From: Alphaproteobacteria bacterium
Lineage (GTDB): Bacteria; Pseudomonadota; Alphaproteobacteria; UBA8366
DNA: 14,421 nucleotides
Reading direction: 5' to 3'
NCBI GenBank assembly: GCA_018665505.1
Contig: JABJCS010000571.1
Coordinates: 1 to 14,421 of the forward strand
The notes under the pieces were generated by a model. The model was not told the DNA's origin. It saw only the letters and a program-made list of their open reading frames with translations, and did no database searches. The translations under genes were made by a program, and so were the position numbers. This document shows, piece by piece, positions 1 to 7,153 of the stretch (positions are counted from its first letter, which is position 1; each line of letters opens with the position of its first letter).

Positions 1-117
1 GAGGTCGTGGCCAACCAAGACGCCGGACAACTCGCCGTACCACATCTTGGCAAGGTGAATGGCGGAGATCAGCCGGTGGAAGAGATCGACTACGAAGAAT
101 GCCTCGCCTGCCAATAA
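1..117 (+). CDS. nrdA: Ribonucleoside-diphosphate reductase, alpha subunit (C-terminal 38 residues only)
   Basis: An open frame enters from the left edge and stops at TAA 115-117. It encodes 38 residues ending YEECLACQ. A mobile acidic tail ending in a redox-active cysteine pair is typical of class I ribonucleotide reductase alpha subunits. In that family the CxxC pair (residues 34 and 37 of the visible fragment) passes electrons from thioredoxin or glutaredoxin to the active site, where ribonucleotides become deoxyribonucleotides. The identification rests on this tail and on nrdB starting 32 bases downstream on the same strand, the usual nrdAB order. The catalytic barrel and allosteric sites lie outside the window. 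Confidence 0.85.
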   Translation, partial: EVVANQDAGQLAVPHLGKVNGGDQPVEEIDYEECLACQ

Positions 118-149
118 CCAGAAGATCGACCTAAGGACGTATCGCTAAG

Positions 150-1109
150 ATGTCGCTGTTAGATTCCAAGCCGATTTACAAACCGTTCCACTATCCATGG
201 GCCTATGACGCCTGGCTGACCCAACAGCGCATCCACTGGCTGCCGGAAGAGGTGCCGCTCGCCGATGACGTCAAAGATTGGCACAAGAATCTTAGTCCGG
301 CCGAGCAAAACTTGCTGACCCAGATTTTCCGCTTTTTCACGCAAGCGGATGTCGAGGTTAATAATTGCTACATGAAGCATTACTCGCAGGTCTTCAAACC
401 GACCGAAGTTCAGATGATGTTGTCGGCATTTTCCAATATGGAAACGGTCCACATCGCCGCCTATTCACATTTGCTCGACACGCTGGGAATTCCGGAGGCT
501 GAGTATCAAGCCTTCCTCAAGTACAAGGCGATGAAGGACAAATACGACTACATGCAGCAATGGGGCGTCGGTAGCCGTGAGGATATCGCAAAGACTCTGG
601 CCGTCTTCGGGGCCTTCACGGAAGGTCTGCAACTGTTCGCCAGCTTCGCGATCCTGATGAACTTCCCGCGCTTCAATAAGATGAAGGGCATGGGGCAAAT
701 CGTGACGTGGTCGGTGCGTGACGAATCGTTACACACCAACTCGATTATCCGTCTCTTCAAGACCTTCATTTCAGAGAACGAAGACATCTGGACCGAAGAA
801 TTACAGCAAGACCTTTATGTCGCCGCCTCGACCATCGTCGACCATGAAGATGCGTTCATCGACCTCGCCTTCGAGATGGGCGGCGTCGAGGGATTGGAAG
901 CCGAGGATGTTAAAAAATACATCCGCTACATTGCGGACCGAAGACTTGGGCAACTCGGTCTGAACCCCATTTATCACATCGAGAGCAATCCGCTCCCGTG
1001 GATGGATGATATGCTCAATGGCGTGGAGCACGCGAATTTCTTTGAGAATCGCGCCACCGAATATTCCCGCGCCGCGACGCGCGGCAGCTGGGAAGAAGCG
1101 TTCGAATAG
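150..1109 (+). CDS. nrdB: Ribonucleoside-diphosphate reductase, beta subunit (R2, tyrosyl-radical type)
   Basis: The 319-residue class I R2 protein houses the diiron centre and stable radical that NrdA uses to reduce ribonucleotides in the cytoplasm. Spacing matches the E. coli R2 ligand set: D67, E98, H101 (METVH), E158 (FTEGLQ), E192 and H195 (RDESLH) align with D84, E115, H118, E204, E238 and H241. Y105, four residues after H101, matches radical tyrosine Y122. So this is a Tyr-radical enzyme, not the class Ic form that lacks this tyrosine. The C-terminal tail ending SWEEAFE is the part that docks on the alpha subunit. It is shorter than E. coli NrdB (about 375 residues) but of ordinary length for alphaproteobacterial members. 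ATG at 150 follows TAAGGACG (132-139), a good if slightly distant ribosome site. It is co-transcribed with nrdA and ends at an intrinsic terminator. Confidence 0.96.
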   Translation: MSLLDSKPIYKPFHYPWAYDAWLTQQRIHWLPEEVPLADDVKDWHKNLSPAEQNLLTQIFRFFTQADVEVNNCYMKHYSQVFKPTEVQMMLSAFSNMETVHIAAYSHLLDTLGIPEAEYQAFLKYKAMKDKYDYMQQWGVGSREDIAKTLAVFGAFTEGLQLFASFAILMNFPRFNKMKGMGQIVTWSVRDESLHTNSIIRLFKTFISENEDIWTEELQQDLYVAASTIVDHEDAFIDLAFEMGGVEGLEAEDVKKYIRYIADRRLGQLGLNPIYHIESNPLPWMDDMLNGVEHANFFENRATEYSRAATRGSWEEAFE

Positions 1110-1152
1110 GAATTCTTCTTCCTCCCGAGGAAGCAGCCCCCCTGGGCTCCCT

Positions 1153-1185
1153 TCCCCCGGTCATCGGTTCGGCCGGGGGATTTTT
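1153..1185 (+). terminator. Rho-independent terminator of nrdAB
   Basis: An 8-bp GC-rich stem is formed by TCCCCCGG (1153-1160) and CCGGGGGA (1173-1180). It has a 12-base loop and is followed directly by TTTTT (1181-1185). It lies 43 bases after the nrdB stop. A smaller hairpin, AGCCC/GGGCT with a four-base loop (1135-1148), precedes it. The T-run is on the + strand only, so it serves nrdAB and not the convergent methyltransferase gene. Confidence 0.88.
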
Positions 1186-1198
1186 CTATCCGGCGCTA

Positions 1199-1801
1199 TT
1201 ACGGCCGGTACATATAGACGGAAAAATCGTGGGCCACGTATTCGTGTCGGAATAGCAGACGCGTCGTCATACCTCGGCAAAAATTGAGCACCTCGAGCGG
1301 GTCGGCAATATGGAACCTTGGATCCGGATGTTTGCCGTACCAGGTTGAGAACGCATTAAAGGCGGCGGCGGTCCCACATTTCTCATACATACGCGCGATG
1401 ATGCGCTCGCGCAGTGCCTTCTCGCAGTGCTGTAATACCCCGCTCGCCAAGATAAAGTCCCGTCCTTCAAAATCGGGAGACTCCATCAAAAAATCCGCCA
1501 CTTCGAACCGAGCGTCCGGATGACGCTTGCGAGACCTTTCGACCATCTCTTCCTGCAGATCGATGCCGAGGTAGTCGCCTTCGAACCCATTCTCCTTAAG
1601 AAAATCGAGCAGGTGCCCCAATCCGCATCCGATATCGAGGATCGATGCGTTCTTCAGGTCGCCGACTTCGCACAGCATGACGTAACGGCCTTGCTGTCCG
1701 GCAGCTTCGGGGTAGCCCACAGCCGCCGATCCGTCACCGTGCTCCGCGAGCAACGGTTCGTAGAAGTCACGAATATTCCGTTGATAGTCTTCAGTCTGCA
1801 T
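1199..1801 (-). CDS. Class I SAM-dependent methyltransferase, substrate unknown
   Basis: The 200-residue protein has a Rossmann-fold methyltransferase core. Motif I is ILDIGCGLG (residues 54-62), and the acidic residue binding the SAM ribose is in GIDL (79-82). A motif II-like VADF segment follows, then an aromatic/His-rich C-terminal half. No substrate domain is recognisable, so only SAM-dependent methyl transfer can be claimed. Start choice: the frame is also open to a GTG at 1828, but that GTG directly abuts a -10-like CTATAG, and no ribosome site is visible for either start. I prefer ATG 1801, which leaves room for a short leader and begins close to the family's usual N-terminus. It is transcribed toward nrdB, ending 89 bases from it, and lies downstream of amrS on the same strand. 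The gap of about 120 bases holds its own promoter-like element, so operon membership with amrS is uncertain. Confidence 0.8.
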   Translation of the reverse strand: MQTEDYQRNIRDFYEPLLAEHGDGSAAVGYPEAAGQQGRYVMLCEVGDLKNASILDIGCGLGHLLDFLKENGFEGDYLGIDLQEEMVERSRKRHPDARFEVADFLMESPDFEGRDFILASGVLQHCEKALRERIIARMYEKCGTAAAFNAFSTWYGKHPDPRFHIADPLEVLNFCRGMTTRLLFRHEYVAHDFSVYMYRP

Positions 1802-1828
1802 TTTCGTTCTTGAACTGCCGTTCCCCAC

Positions 1829-1839
1829 CTATAGCGAAG
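1829..1839 (-). promoter_or_regulatory. Promoter-like element, shared with the amrS upstream region
   Basis: Read on the minus strand this is CTTCGCTATAG. The same 11-mer occurs at 3074-3084 upstream of amrS. In both cases GAAT lies 6-7 bases further upstream (+ strand orientation), and in both cases the gene on the minus strand starts 25-30 bases downstream. CTATAG resembles the alphaproteobacterial housekeeping -10 form (CTATAT-like). No convincing -35 hexamer sits at 17 bases in either copy. Confidence 0.4.
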
Positions 1840-1921
1840 GTAAACGAATCCGATGGATTGTCACGCGGTGTTGAACCTACCGGAAGTGGGTCGTGGCGGG
1901 TTTTTTCTGCAACTGCCTATA

Positions 1922-3046
1922 TTAGGCGCCCGCGGATTCCACCCGTGCCGCAAAATCATTGAGCCGCACCGGTTGACGCTTGCGGCCCCAATCTCCAGGC
2001 CGATCCTCGAAAACACCGGCACATGCCGTCCCGCAGCGGCTACACAAGCCGCTTTGCGTCACCCCCCAATCATCGAGCAGATGCCAGTCGCGCCCAATCA
2101 AGCGCAGCCCACAGCCATGGCAATAGGTACTACCGGTCGCTTTGTCGTGGATATTGCCGGTATAAGCGTAGTGGATGCCGTTCTTGCGGGCGATGCGCCA
2201 GGCGCGGAACAATGTCTCCGGCGGCGTGCGCGTCTTGTCGAGCATTTTGTAATCCGGATGGAAAGCCGTGAAATGCACCGGGACATCGGGTCCCAAATGT
2301 TCAACGATCCACTGCGTCATCTCTTCGATTTCGCCTTCGGAGTCATTTTCGTCCGGGATCAGCAAAGTTGTGATCTCAAGCCAAACATCGGTCTCGTGTT
2401 TCACATATTTTAGCGTATCCAATACCGAGGCCAGCTCCGCTGTGCAGAGCGTTTTGTAGAATGATTCCGTAAACGCTTTCAGATCTACATTCGCGGCGTC
2501 CATCACCGAGAAGAAATCCTCCCGCGCCGCCTCTTTCATATATCCGGCGGTTACCGCCACGTTCTTGATGTCATGAGCGTGACAGGCATGCCCGACATCG
2601 ACCGCATACTCCAAAAAAATCGTCGGGTCGTTATACGTATAGGCGACCGAGCGGCACCCCGTCTGTTGCGCGGCGAGCGCGATCAACTCCGGAGTCGCTT
2701 GATCCATCAGCCGGTCCATCTCCCGCGATTTTGAAATATCCCAGTTCTGACAAAACTTGCAGGTGAGATTGCAACCGGCCGTCCCGAAACTAAGGATCGG
2801 CGTGCCCGGTAAGAAATGATTAAGCGGTTTTTTCTCGATCGGGTCGATGCAATATCCGCTGGAGCGCCCATAGGTCGTCAGCACGATTTGATCGCCGCTC
2901 CGCGCCCGAACGAAGCAGAGCCCCCGCTGTCCTTCCTTTAGACGACATTCGCGCGGACACACGTCGCATTGGATACGCCCATCATCGAGCAACTGCCAAT
3001 GGCGGCCCGGATGTCCTTCAATGTCATTTTCCGTCATTTCGGCCAT
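1922..3046 (-). CDS. amrS: AmmeMemoRadiSam system radical SAM enzyme
   Basis: The 374-residue radical SAM enzyme carries the CxxxCxxC cluster motif at C92, C96 and C99 (GCNLTCKFCQNW), which binds the 4Fe-4S cluster that cleaves SAM to a 5'-deoxyadenosyl radical. The N-terminus has a further cysteine set (C27, C30, C34, C44; CDVCPRECRL), and the C-terminus has a zinc-ribbon-like pair of CxxC motifs (C309/C312 and C335/C338). This architecture, related to pyruvate-formate-lyase activases, is that of the radical SAM member of the AmmeMemoRadiSam set. The assignment is strengthened by the divergent gene at 3415, which encodes the two other members, Memo and AMMECR1. The substrate is not known to me. 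ATG 3046 is preceded by GAGGGA nine bases upstream. The length is usual for the family and all cysteines are intact. Confidence 0.93.
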   Translation of the reverse strand: MAEMTENDIEGHPGRHWQLLDDGRIQCDVCPRECRLKEGQRGLCFVRARSGDQIVLTTYGRSSGYCIDPIEKKPLNHFLPGTPILSFGTAGCNLTCKFCQNWDISKSREMDRLMDQATPELIALAAQQTGCRSVAYTYNDPTIFLEYAVDVGHACHAHDIKNVAVTAGYMKEAAREDFFSVMDAANVDLKAFTESFYKTLCTAELASVLDTLKYVKHETDVWLEITTLLIPDENDSEGEIEEMTQWIVEHLGPDVPVHFTAFHPDYKMLDKTRTPPETLFRAWRIARKNGIHYAYTGNIHDKATGSTYCHGCGLRLIGRDWHLLDDWGVTQSGLCSRCGTACAGVFEDRPGDWGRKRQPVRLNDFAARVESAGA

Positions 3047-3114
3047 AGCGAATCATCCCTCGCTCCACATATACTATAGCGAAGCATTAATGAATTGGCA
3101 TGTAAGGGCCTTGA
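3047..3114. promoter_or_regulatory. Divergent intergenic region between amrS and the lipoprotein/amrBA operon
   Basis: These 68 bases separate the divergent starts, so promoters for both directions must lie here or run into the coding ends. TATACT (3070-3075) on the + strand and TATAGT (3078-3073) on the - strand are both plausible -10 boxes, overlapping around the self-complementary CTATAG. I find no good -35 for either. AAGGG at 3104-3108 is the ribosome site of the lipoprotein gene, and GAGGGA on the minus strand serves amrS. The overlapping arrangement suggests the two arms of the AmmeMemoRadiSam set are expressed together. Confidence 0.45.
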
Positions 3115-3411
3115 ATGAATTTCAAACCTAAAATCGTGACCTGCGCCGCGATGGCGCTCTTACTGGTCTCTGCCTGCACACCGACCATAGTGGACGGCAA
3201 TTCTAAAGGTGGAATTGTCGAAAGTCAGTCACGGCTAAATATCGGATTTGTCGGCGTCGAGTTCGAGAGTTTCGCAAAACGCTCCCAGGAAATCACTCTT
3301 GAGAAAGCGGACCGTCATTGCGCCCAGTTCGACAAGCGCGCGCGGATCATCGTCAAAGGCGACAATGCGTTTCAGTTCGAATGCTTCGGCGGACCGGAGA
3401 AGGGGACGTAG
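3115..3411 (+). CDS. Small predicted lipoprotein upstream of amrBA
   Basis: This 98-residue protein belongs to no family I recognise. Lys4 and Lys6 precede a hydrophobic stretch (about residues 7-20) that ends in the lipobox V18-S19-A20-C21, so it should be cut before C21 and lipid-anchored in the cell envelope. The mature part is about 78 residues. It is mixed polar, ends FECFGGPEKGT, and has two further cysteines near positions 69 and 90 that could form a disulfide. ATG 3115 is preceded by AAGGG with a six-base gap. Its stop is only three bases before the amrBA ATG, so the two are very likely co-translated. Whether it works with the cytosolic Memo/AMMECR1 protein or is just a passenger cannot be told from sequence. 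Confidence 0.82.
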   Translation: MNFKPKIVTCAAMALLLVSACTPTIVDGNSKGGIVESQSRLNIGFVGVEFESFAKRSQEITLEKADRHCAQFDKRARIIVKGDNAFQFECFGGPEKGT

Positions 3412-3414
3412 CTC

Positions 3415-4818
3415 ATGGGCAATGTGAGGGATCCAGCGGTCGCGGGCTTCTTTTATCCGGCAGAACGGGAGACCCTTGCCTCCGATATCGCGGGCTATCT
3501 CTCCGCCGCGCCGATACCGGCGACCGTCTCGCCGAAAGCCTTGATCGCGCCCCATGCCGGCTATGTTTATTCGGGTCAAGTGGCGGCCAATGCCTATGCC
3601 GCCTGGCGATCGGAAGCGGAAAGTATCAAGCGGATCGTGCTGGTCGGTCCTGCACACCGCGTAGCATTCCAAGGCATCGCCGCCCCAACAGTGGAGGCGT
3701 TCAAGACGCCGCTCGGCGACGTGCCCATCGATACCGACGCGGTCGCTGCCATTAGCGATATGCCGCAGGTCCTGCTCGATGACGAGCCACACCGCCAAGA
3801 ACATTCCCTAGAAGTCCACATCCCGTTCCTGCAGTCCGTGCTCGGTGAGTTCAAACTACTGCCGCTAGTGGCGGGCAATGTGGCGGGCGAACAGGTCGCG
3901 GAAGTTCTAGAGCGTCTATGGGGTGACGATTCCACTCGTTTCGTTATCAGCACCGATCTCAGCCATTACCAAGACTACGAGACCGCGCAAAAATTGGACG
4001 GTGCGACGGCAGACGCCATTGAGAACATGAACCCGGCTGCCATCGGGCGAGACCAGGCCTGCGGGCGTATCCCCGTCGCCGGTATGCTGTTAGCCGCGCG
4101 AAAGCATGGTCTCTCCGTCGACCGTATCGATCTGTGCAATTCGGGTGACACGGCAGGTAAGAAAGACAAAGTTGTCGGATACGGCTCTTGGGCCGTTTGC
4201 GGCGATACTGTCGGCGCTCCCGCCACTCCCGTGGAGGACGACAGGACCATGTTGCAGCGCGAAGGTGCGCGCATCTTTCGCGCCGCCGCGCAATCGGTCG
4301 GCTACTCCATAAAGAACGGCAAACCGCCGAAGGTCGATCTCTCGAGCTTTCCGGCGGTTCTGCATGAAAACCGCGCGACCTTTATTACCATCAACAAAAA
4401 CGGCCAGTTGCGCGGTTGTATCGGCACCATTCAAGCCCATCAGCCCTTAATCTCGGATGTCGTCGAGAACGCCTATAAGGCGGCGATGAAGGATCCGCGC
4501 TTCCCGCCAATACAGGAAGACGAGGCCGCACAACTTGAGCTCTCGATCTCCTTGCTCAGCCGGTTTACTGAGATGTCGTTCAGCGATGAGGCGGATTTCT
4601 TGGGGCAGCTTCGACCTAAGATCGACGGACTGATTATCGCTGATCAAGGCAAGCGTAGCGTCTTCTTGCCGCAAGTTTGGGAAAGCATTCCAGAGACTAC
4701 GGAATTCGTCGCCCGCTTGAAGCAGAAGGCGGGATTGCCGATGGATCATTGGTCGGATAATTTCCAGGCATGGCGGTTTACCGCAATCTCCGTGAAAGCC
4801 GCGCCCAAACCACAATGA
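3415..4818 (+). CDS. amrB: Memo-AMMECR1 fusion (AmmeMemoRadiSam system protein B + protein A)
   Basis: One 467-residue polypeptide joins two families usually encoded separately. Residues 1 to about 263 are a Memo (AmrB) domain, related in fold to class III extradiol dioxygenases. H47 (APHAGY), H81 (VGPAH) and C216 (ACGR) align with the metal ligands H49, H81 and C244 of human MEMO1. EHSLEVH (129-135) and TDLSH (180-184) are also conserved. Residues of about 279-463 are an AMMECR1 (AmrA) domain with its signature LRGCIGT at 332-338. A short linker (about 264-278) joins them. With amrS, transcribed divergently, this completes the AmmeMemoRadiSam set, whose reaction is not established as far as I know. 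ATG 3415 has AAGGGG nine bases upstream and follows the lipoprotein stop by three bases. All motifs look intact. Confidence 0.94.
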   Translation: MGNVRDPAVAGFFYPAERETLASDIAGYLSAAPIPATVSPKALIAPHAGYVYSGQVAANAYAAWRSEAESIKRIVLVGPAHRVAFQGIAAPTVEAFKTPLGDVPIDTDAVAAISDMPQVLLDDEPHRQEHSLEVHIPFLQSVLGEFKLLPLVAGNVAGEQVAEVLERLWGDDSTRFVISTDLSHYQDYETAQKLDGATADAIENMNPAAIGRDQACGRIPVAGMLLAARKHGLSVDRIDLCNSGDTAGKKDKVVGYGSWAVCGDTVGAPATPVEDDRTMLQREGARIFRAAAQSVGYSIKNGKPPKVDLSSFPAVLHENRATFITINKNGQLRGCIGTIQAHQPLISDVVENAYKAAMKDPRFPPIQEDEAAQLELSISLLSRFTEMSFSDEADFLGQLRPKIDGLIIADQGKRSVFLPQVWESIPETTEFVARLKQKAGLPMDHWSDNFQAWRFTAISVKAAPKPQ

Positions 4819-4846
4819 TTTCCCACTCCGTCTCAGGCACATAAAC

Positions 4847-7153
4847 ATGAACGATGCGCGAAGCCTGCCCAAATTCGGCGTGGGACAACCCGTCTACCGA
4901 CTTGAAGATCCGCGTCTCCTGACGGGCCAGGGCAAGTACACCGATGACGTGAGCTTTCCTAACGAAACCCATGGCATCGTCCTGCGCTCGCCCCATGCCC
5001 ACGCTTCAATCCGGTCCATCGATACAGCGGTGGCGATGGGTGTTGACGGGGTTCTTGGCATTTACACATCGACGGATATTACCGAACTCGGCACCATTCA
5101 ATGCATGGCGCCTATCCAGCAAGCTGACGGCAGTGCACTGAAAGCACCTCCGTATCCGATCTTAGCTACCGAGAAAGCCGTTTATGTGGGCCAACCAGTC
5201 GCCTTCGTCGTCGCCGAGACCGTCTCGGCAGCAAAGGCCGCGGCGGAATTGATTGAGGTCGACTACGACGCTCACCCCGCGATCGTCGACACTGCTGGCG
5301 CCAATGATGCCGGCGCACCCCAACTCTGGAATGATATCCCGGAGAACACCTCCTTCGTCTGGCGCGACGGAGATCATGCTGCGACGGCAACGGCAATGGC
5401 GGATGCGCCACGAAAGGCTGCACTTCGGGTTGTCAACAATCGGCTCATCGTCGCCTCCATCGAGCCGCGCATCGCCATCGGCGAATGGGACGGCACCCGC
5501 TTTACCCTGACGACGACAAGCCAAGGACCACACTCGCTGCGCCTGCAACTCGCGGAGCATTTATTCAAACTGCCGGAAGACGCCTTCCGCGTCGTCACCC
5601 ATGACGTCGGCGGCGGATTCGGCATGAAGATTTTCATGTACCCGGAACAACCGCTCGTACTGTTCGCGGCCCGCGATCTTGGCCGCCCCGTCCGATGGGC
5701 GGGGGAACGCTCCGCCGATGCTTTCCCGAGCGACTATCACGGCCGCGATCAGGTCAATGATATTGAGGTCGGCTTCGATGACGACGGCCAAGTTTTAGCG
5801 CTGTCCGTGCGCACGAACGCCAATCTTGGCGCGTTCGTCTCCAACTTCTCGCCCTATATAGCGACTGAATGCGGCGCCGCGATGTTGAGCGGGGTTTACA
5901 CCATTCCGGCGATTGCGTTGGAGGTGAGTGGCGTCTTTACAAACACCGTGCCGGTCGATGCCTATCGCGGGGCCGGCCATCCGGAGGCCATTTATATTAT
6001 TGAACGGGCGATGGATGCGGTCGCACGCGCACTCGGCATGGATGCAAGAGAGATTCGGCGGCGCAATTTCATCAAACCGTCGCAACTTCCCTACACCACC
6101 GCGATGAACTGGACTTACGATTCAGGCGACTTTAACGCGCTGCTCGACACACTCGAGCAACGTACCGTTGGATTTACCGAACGCCGCGCCGATGCGAAGT
6201 CACAGGGCAAGCTGCGCGGCTTGGGGATCGCGCATTACATCAAGGGGGTCCGTGCCGGTGCGGGAGAGGCAGCCCGTTTAGAGATCACACCCGATGGCAA
6301 CGCCACAATTTTCATCGGCAATCAATCGAACGGCCAAGGGCATGAGACCGTCTTCGCGCAAGCCGTCTCGGAGCGCCTCGGTATCGATATCAACCGTATT
6401 GGCATGGTGCAGGGCGACACCGACCGGATTCGAACTGGGGGTGGTACCGGTGGATCGCGCTCGATGTTGAACGGTATTCCCGCATGCAACAACGCCTCCA
6501 TCGCGGTAATCAAAAATGGCACACGGTTCGCCGCGGACTCAATGGAAGCTGCTGAGGCCGATATCGAGTACGAAGATGGAGTCTTCCGAATCGCTGGGAC
6601 GGACCGAACGATGACCTTGGCCGAAACCGCAAAATTGGCGACAGAGCGAGACGAGGTTCTTGATGGCGAGGCCCAGTTCGCTGCCGATGGCATGACATTC
6701 CCCAACGGCAGTCATGCCTGCGAAGTGGAGATCGATCCGGAAACGGGCTCGACCCGTGTTGTCGGGTATTGGGCTGTCGATGACTTCGGCCGGTTGGTAA
6801 ACCCGTTACTTCTTGAAGGGCAGGTACAAGGTGGTCTGGCGCAAGGGATCGGCCAGGCGCTGATGGAACACTGTGTCTACGACGATACCGGCCAATTAAT
6901 TTCCGGATCGTTTATGGATTATTGCGTCCCGAGAGCGGACGACATGCCGCCTTTCGTCGTCGATCTGGTCGAAGATTATCCCTGCGCCACCAATCCAATG
7001 GGGATTAAGGGTGCCGGAGAAGCCGGAGCCGTTGCCGCGCCACCGGCGGTCATCAATGCTATTCTCGACGCACTCGCACCCCTCGGCGTCACTCATATCG
7101 ACATGCCCGCCACACCCGAGCGGGTCTGGCACGCCATTCAGGAGGCCAAATGA
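4847..7153 (+). CDS. Xanthine dehydrogenase/aldehyde oxidase-family molybdopterin-binding large subunit (orphan)
   Basis: The 768-residue protein has the full length of a molybdenum hydroxylase large subunit (CoxL/aldehyde oxidase type) and opens with the typical KFGVGQPV..EDPRLLTG. Cofactor-contact motifs are GGGFGMK (255-261), NGQGHET (495-501) and GGGTGGSR (531-538). KGAGEAG (721-727) carries the catalytic base E725. The active-site loop is AYRGAGH (372-378). This resembles the form II AYRGAGR signature, not the AYxCSFR of true CO dehydrogenase, so a CO-oxidising role is unlikely. Such subunits hydroxylate aldehydes, purines or N-heterocycles, and here the substrate is unknown. The 2Fe-2S and FAD subunits that normally sit beside it are absent on both sides. 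It starts 28 bases after amrBA and its stop overlaps the cysQ start (ATGA), consistent with one operon. The ribosome site is weak (AGG at 4835-4837). Confidence 0.9.
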   Translation: MNDARSLPKFGVGQPVYRLEDPRLLTGQGKYTDDVSFPNETHGIVLRSPHAHASIRSIDTAVAMGVDGVLGIYTSTDITELGTIQCMAPIQQADGSALKAPPYPILATEKAVYVGQPVAFVVAETVSAAKAAAELIEVDYDAHPAIVDTAGANDAGAPQLWNDIPENTSFVWRDGDHAATATAMADAPRKAALRVVNNRLIVASIEPRIAIGEWDGTRFTLTTTSQGPHSLRLQLAEHLFKLPEDAFRVVTHDVGGGFGMKIFMYPEQPLVLFAARDLGRPVRWAGERSADAFPSDYHGRDQVNDIEVGFDDDGQVLALSVRTNANLGAFVSNFSPYIATECGAAMLSGVYTIPAIALEVSGVFTNTVPVDAYRGAGHPEAIYIIERAMDAVARALGMDAREIRRRNFIKPSQLPYTTAMNWTYDSGDFNALLDTLEQRTVGFTERRADAKSQGKLRGLGIAHYIKGVRAGAGEAARLEITPDGNATIFIGNQSNGQGHETVFAQAVSERLGIDINRIGMVQGDTDRIRTGGGTGGSRSMLNGIPACNNASIAVIKNGTRFAADSMEAAEADIEYEDGVFRIAGTDRTMTLAETAKLATERDEVLDGEAQFAADGMTFPNGSHACEVEIDPETGSTRVVGYWAVDDFGRLVNPLLLEGQVQGGLAQGIGQALMEHCVYDDTGQLISGSFMDYCVPRADDMPPFVVDLVEDYPCATNPMGIKGAGEAGAVAAPPAVINAILDALAPLGVTHIDMPATPERVWHAIQEAK
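7140..7145 (+). promoter_or_regulatory. Perfect Shine-Dalgarno inside the large-subunit gene, for cysQ
   Basis: AGGAGG ends four bases before the cysQ ATG at 7150 and lies in the last codons of the upstream gene. With the ATGA stop/start overlap it indicates translational coupling and fixes the cysQ start. Confidence 0.85.

Noticed and set aside
1861..1921. T-run TTTTTT at 1901-1906 as a terminator
   Set aside because: It is on the + strand, where no gene ends nearby, and no stable stem precedes it. The flanking genes read the other way.
1853..2413. 186-codon open frame on the + strand
   Set aside because: It lies entirely opposite amrS, whose motifs are unmistakable. It has no ribosome site or recognisable domain.
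3235..3804. 189-codon open frame on the - strand
   Set aside because: It is antisense to the end of the lipoprotein gene and the start of amrBA. Its Arg/Gly-rich composition is typical of a shadow frame.
4847..7153. Annotation as aerobic carbon monoxide dehydrogenase large subunit (CoxL)
   Set aside because: The active-site loop is AYRGAGH, not AYxCSFR, and no CoxS, CoxM or accessory genes are present.
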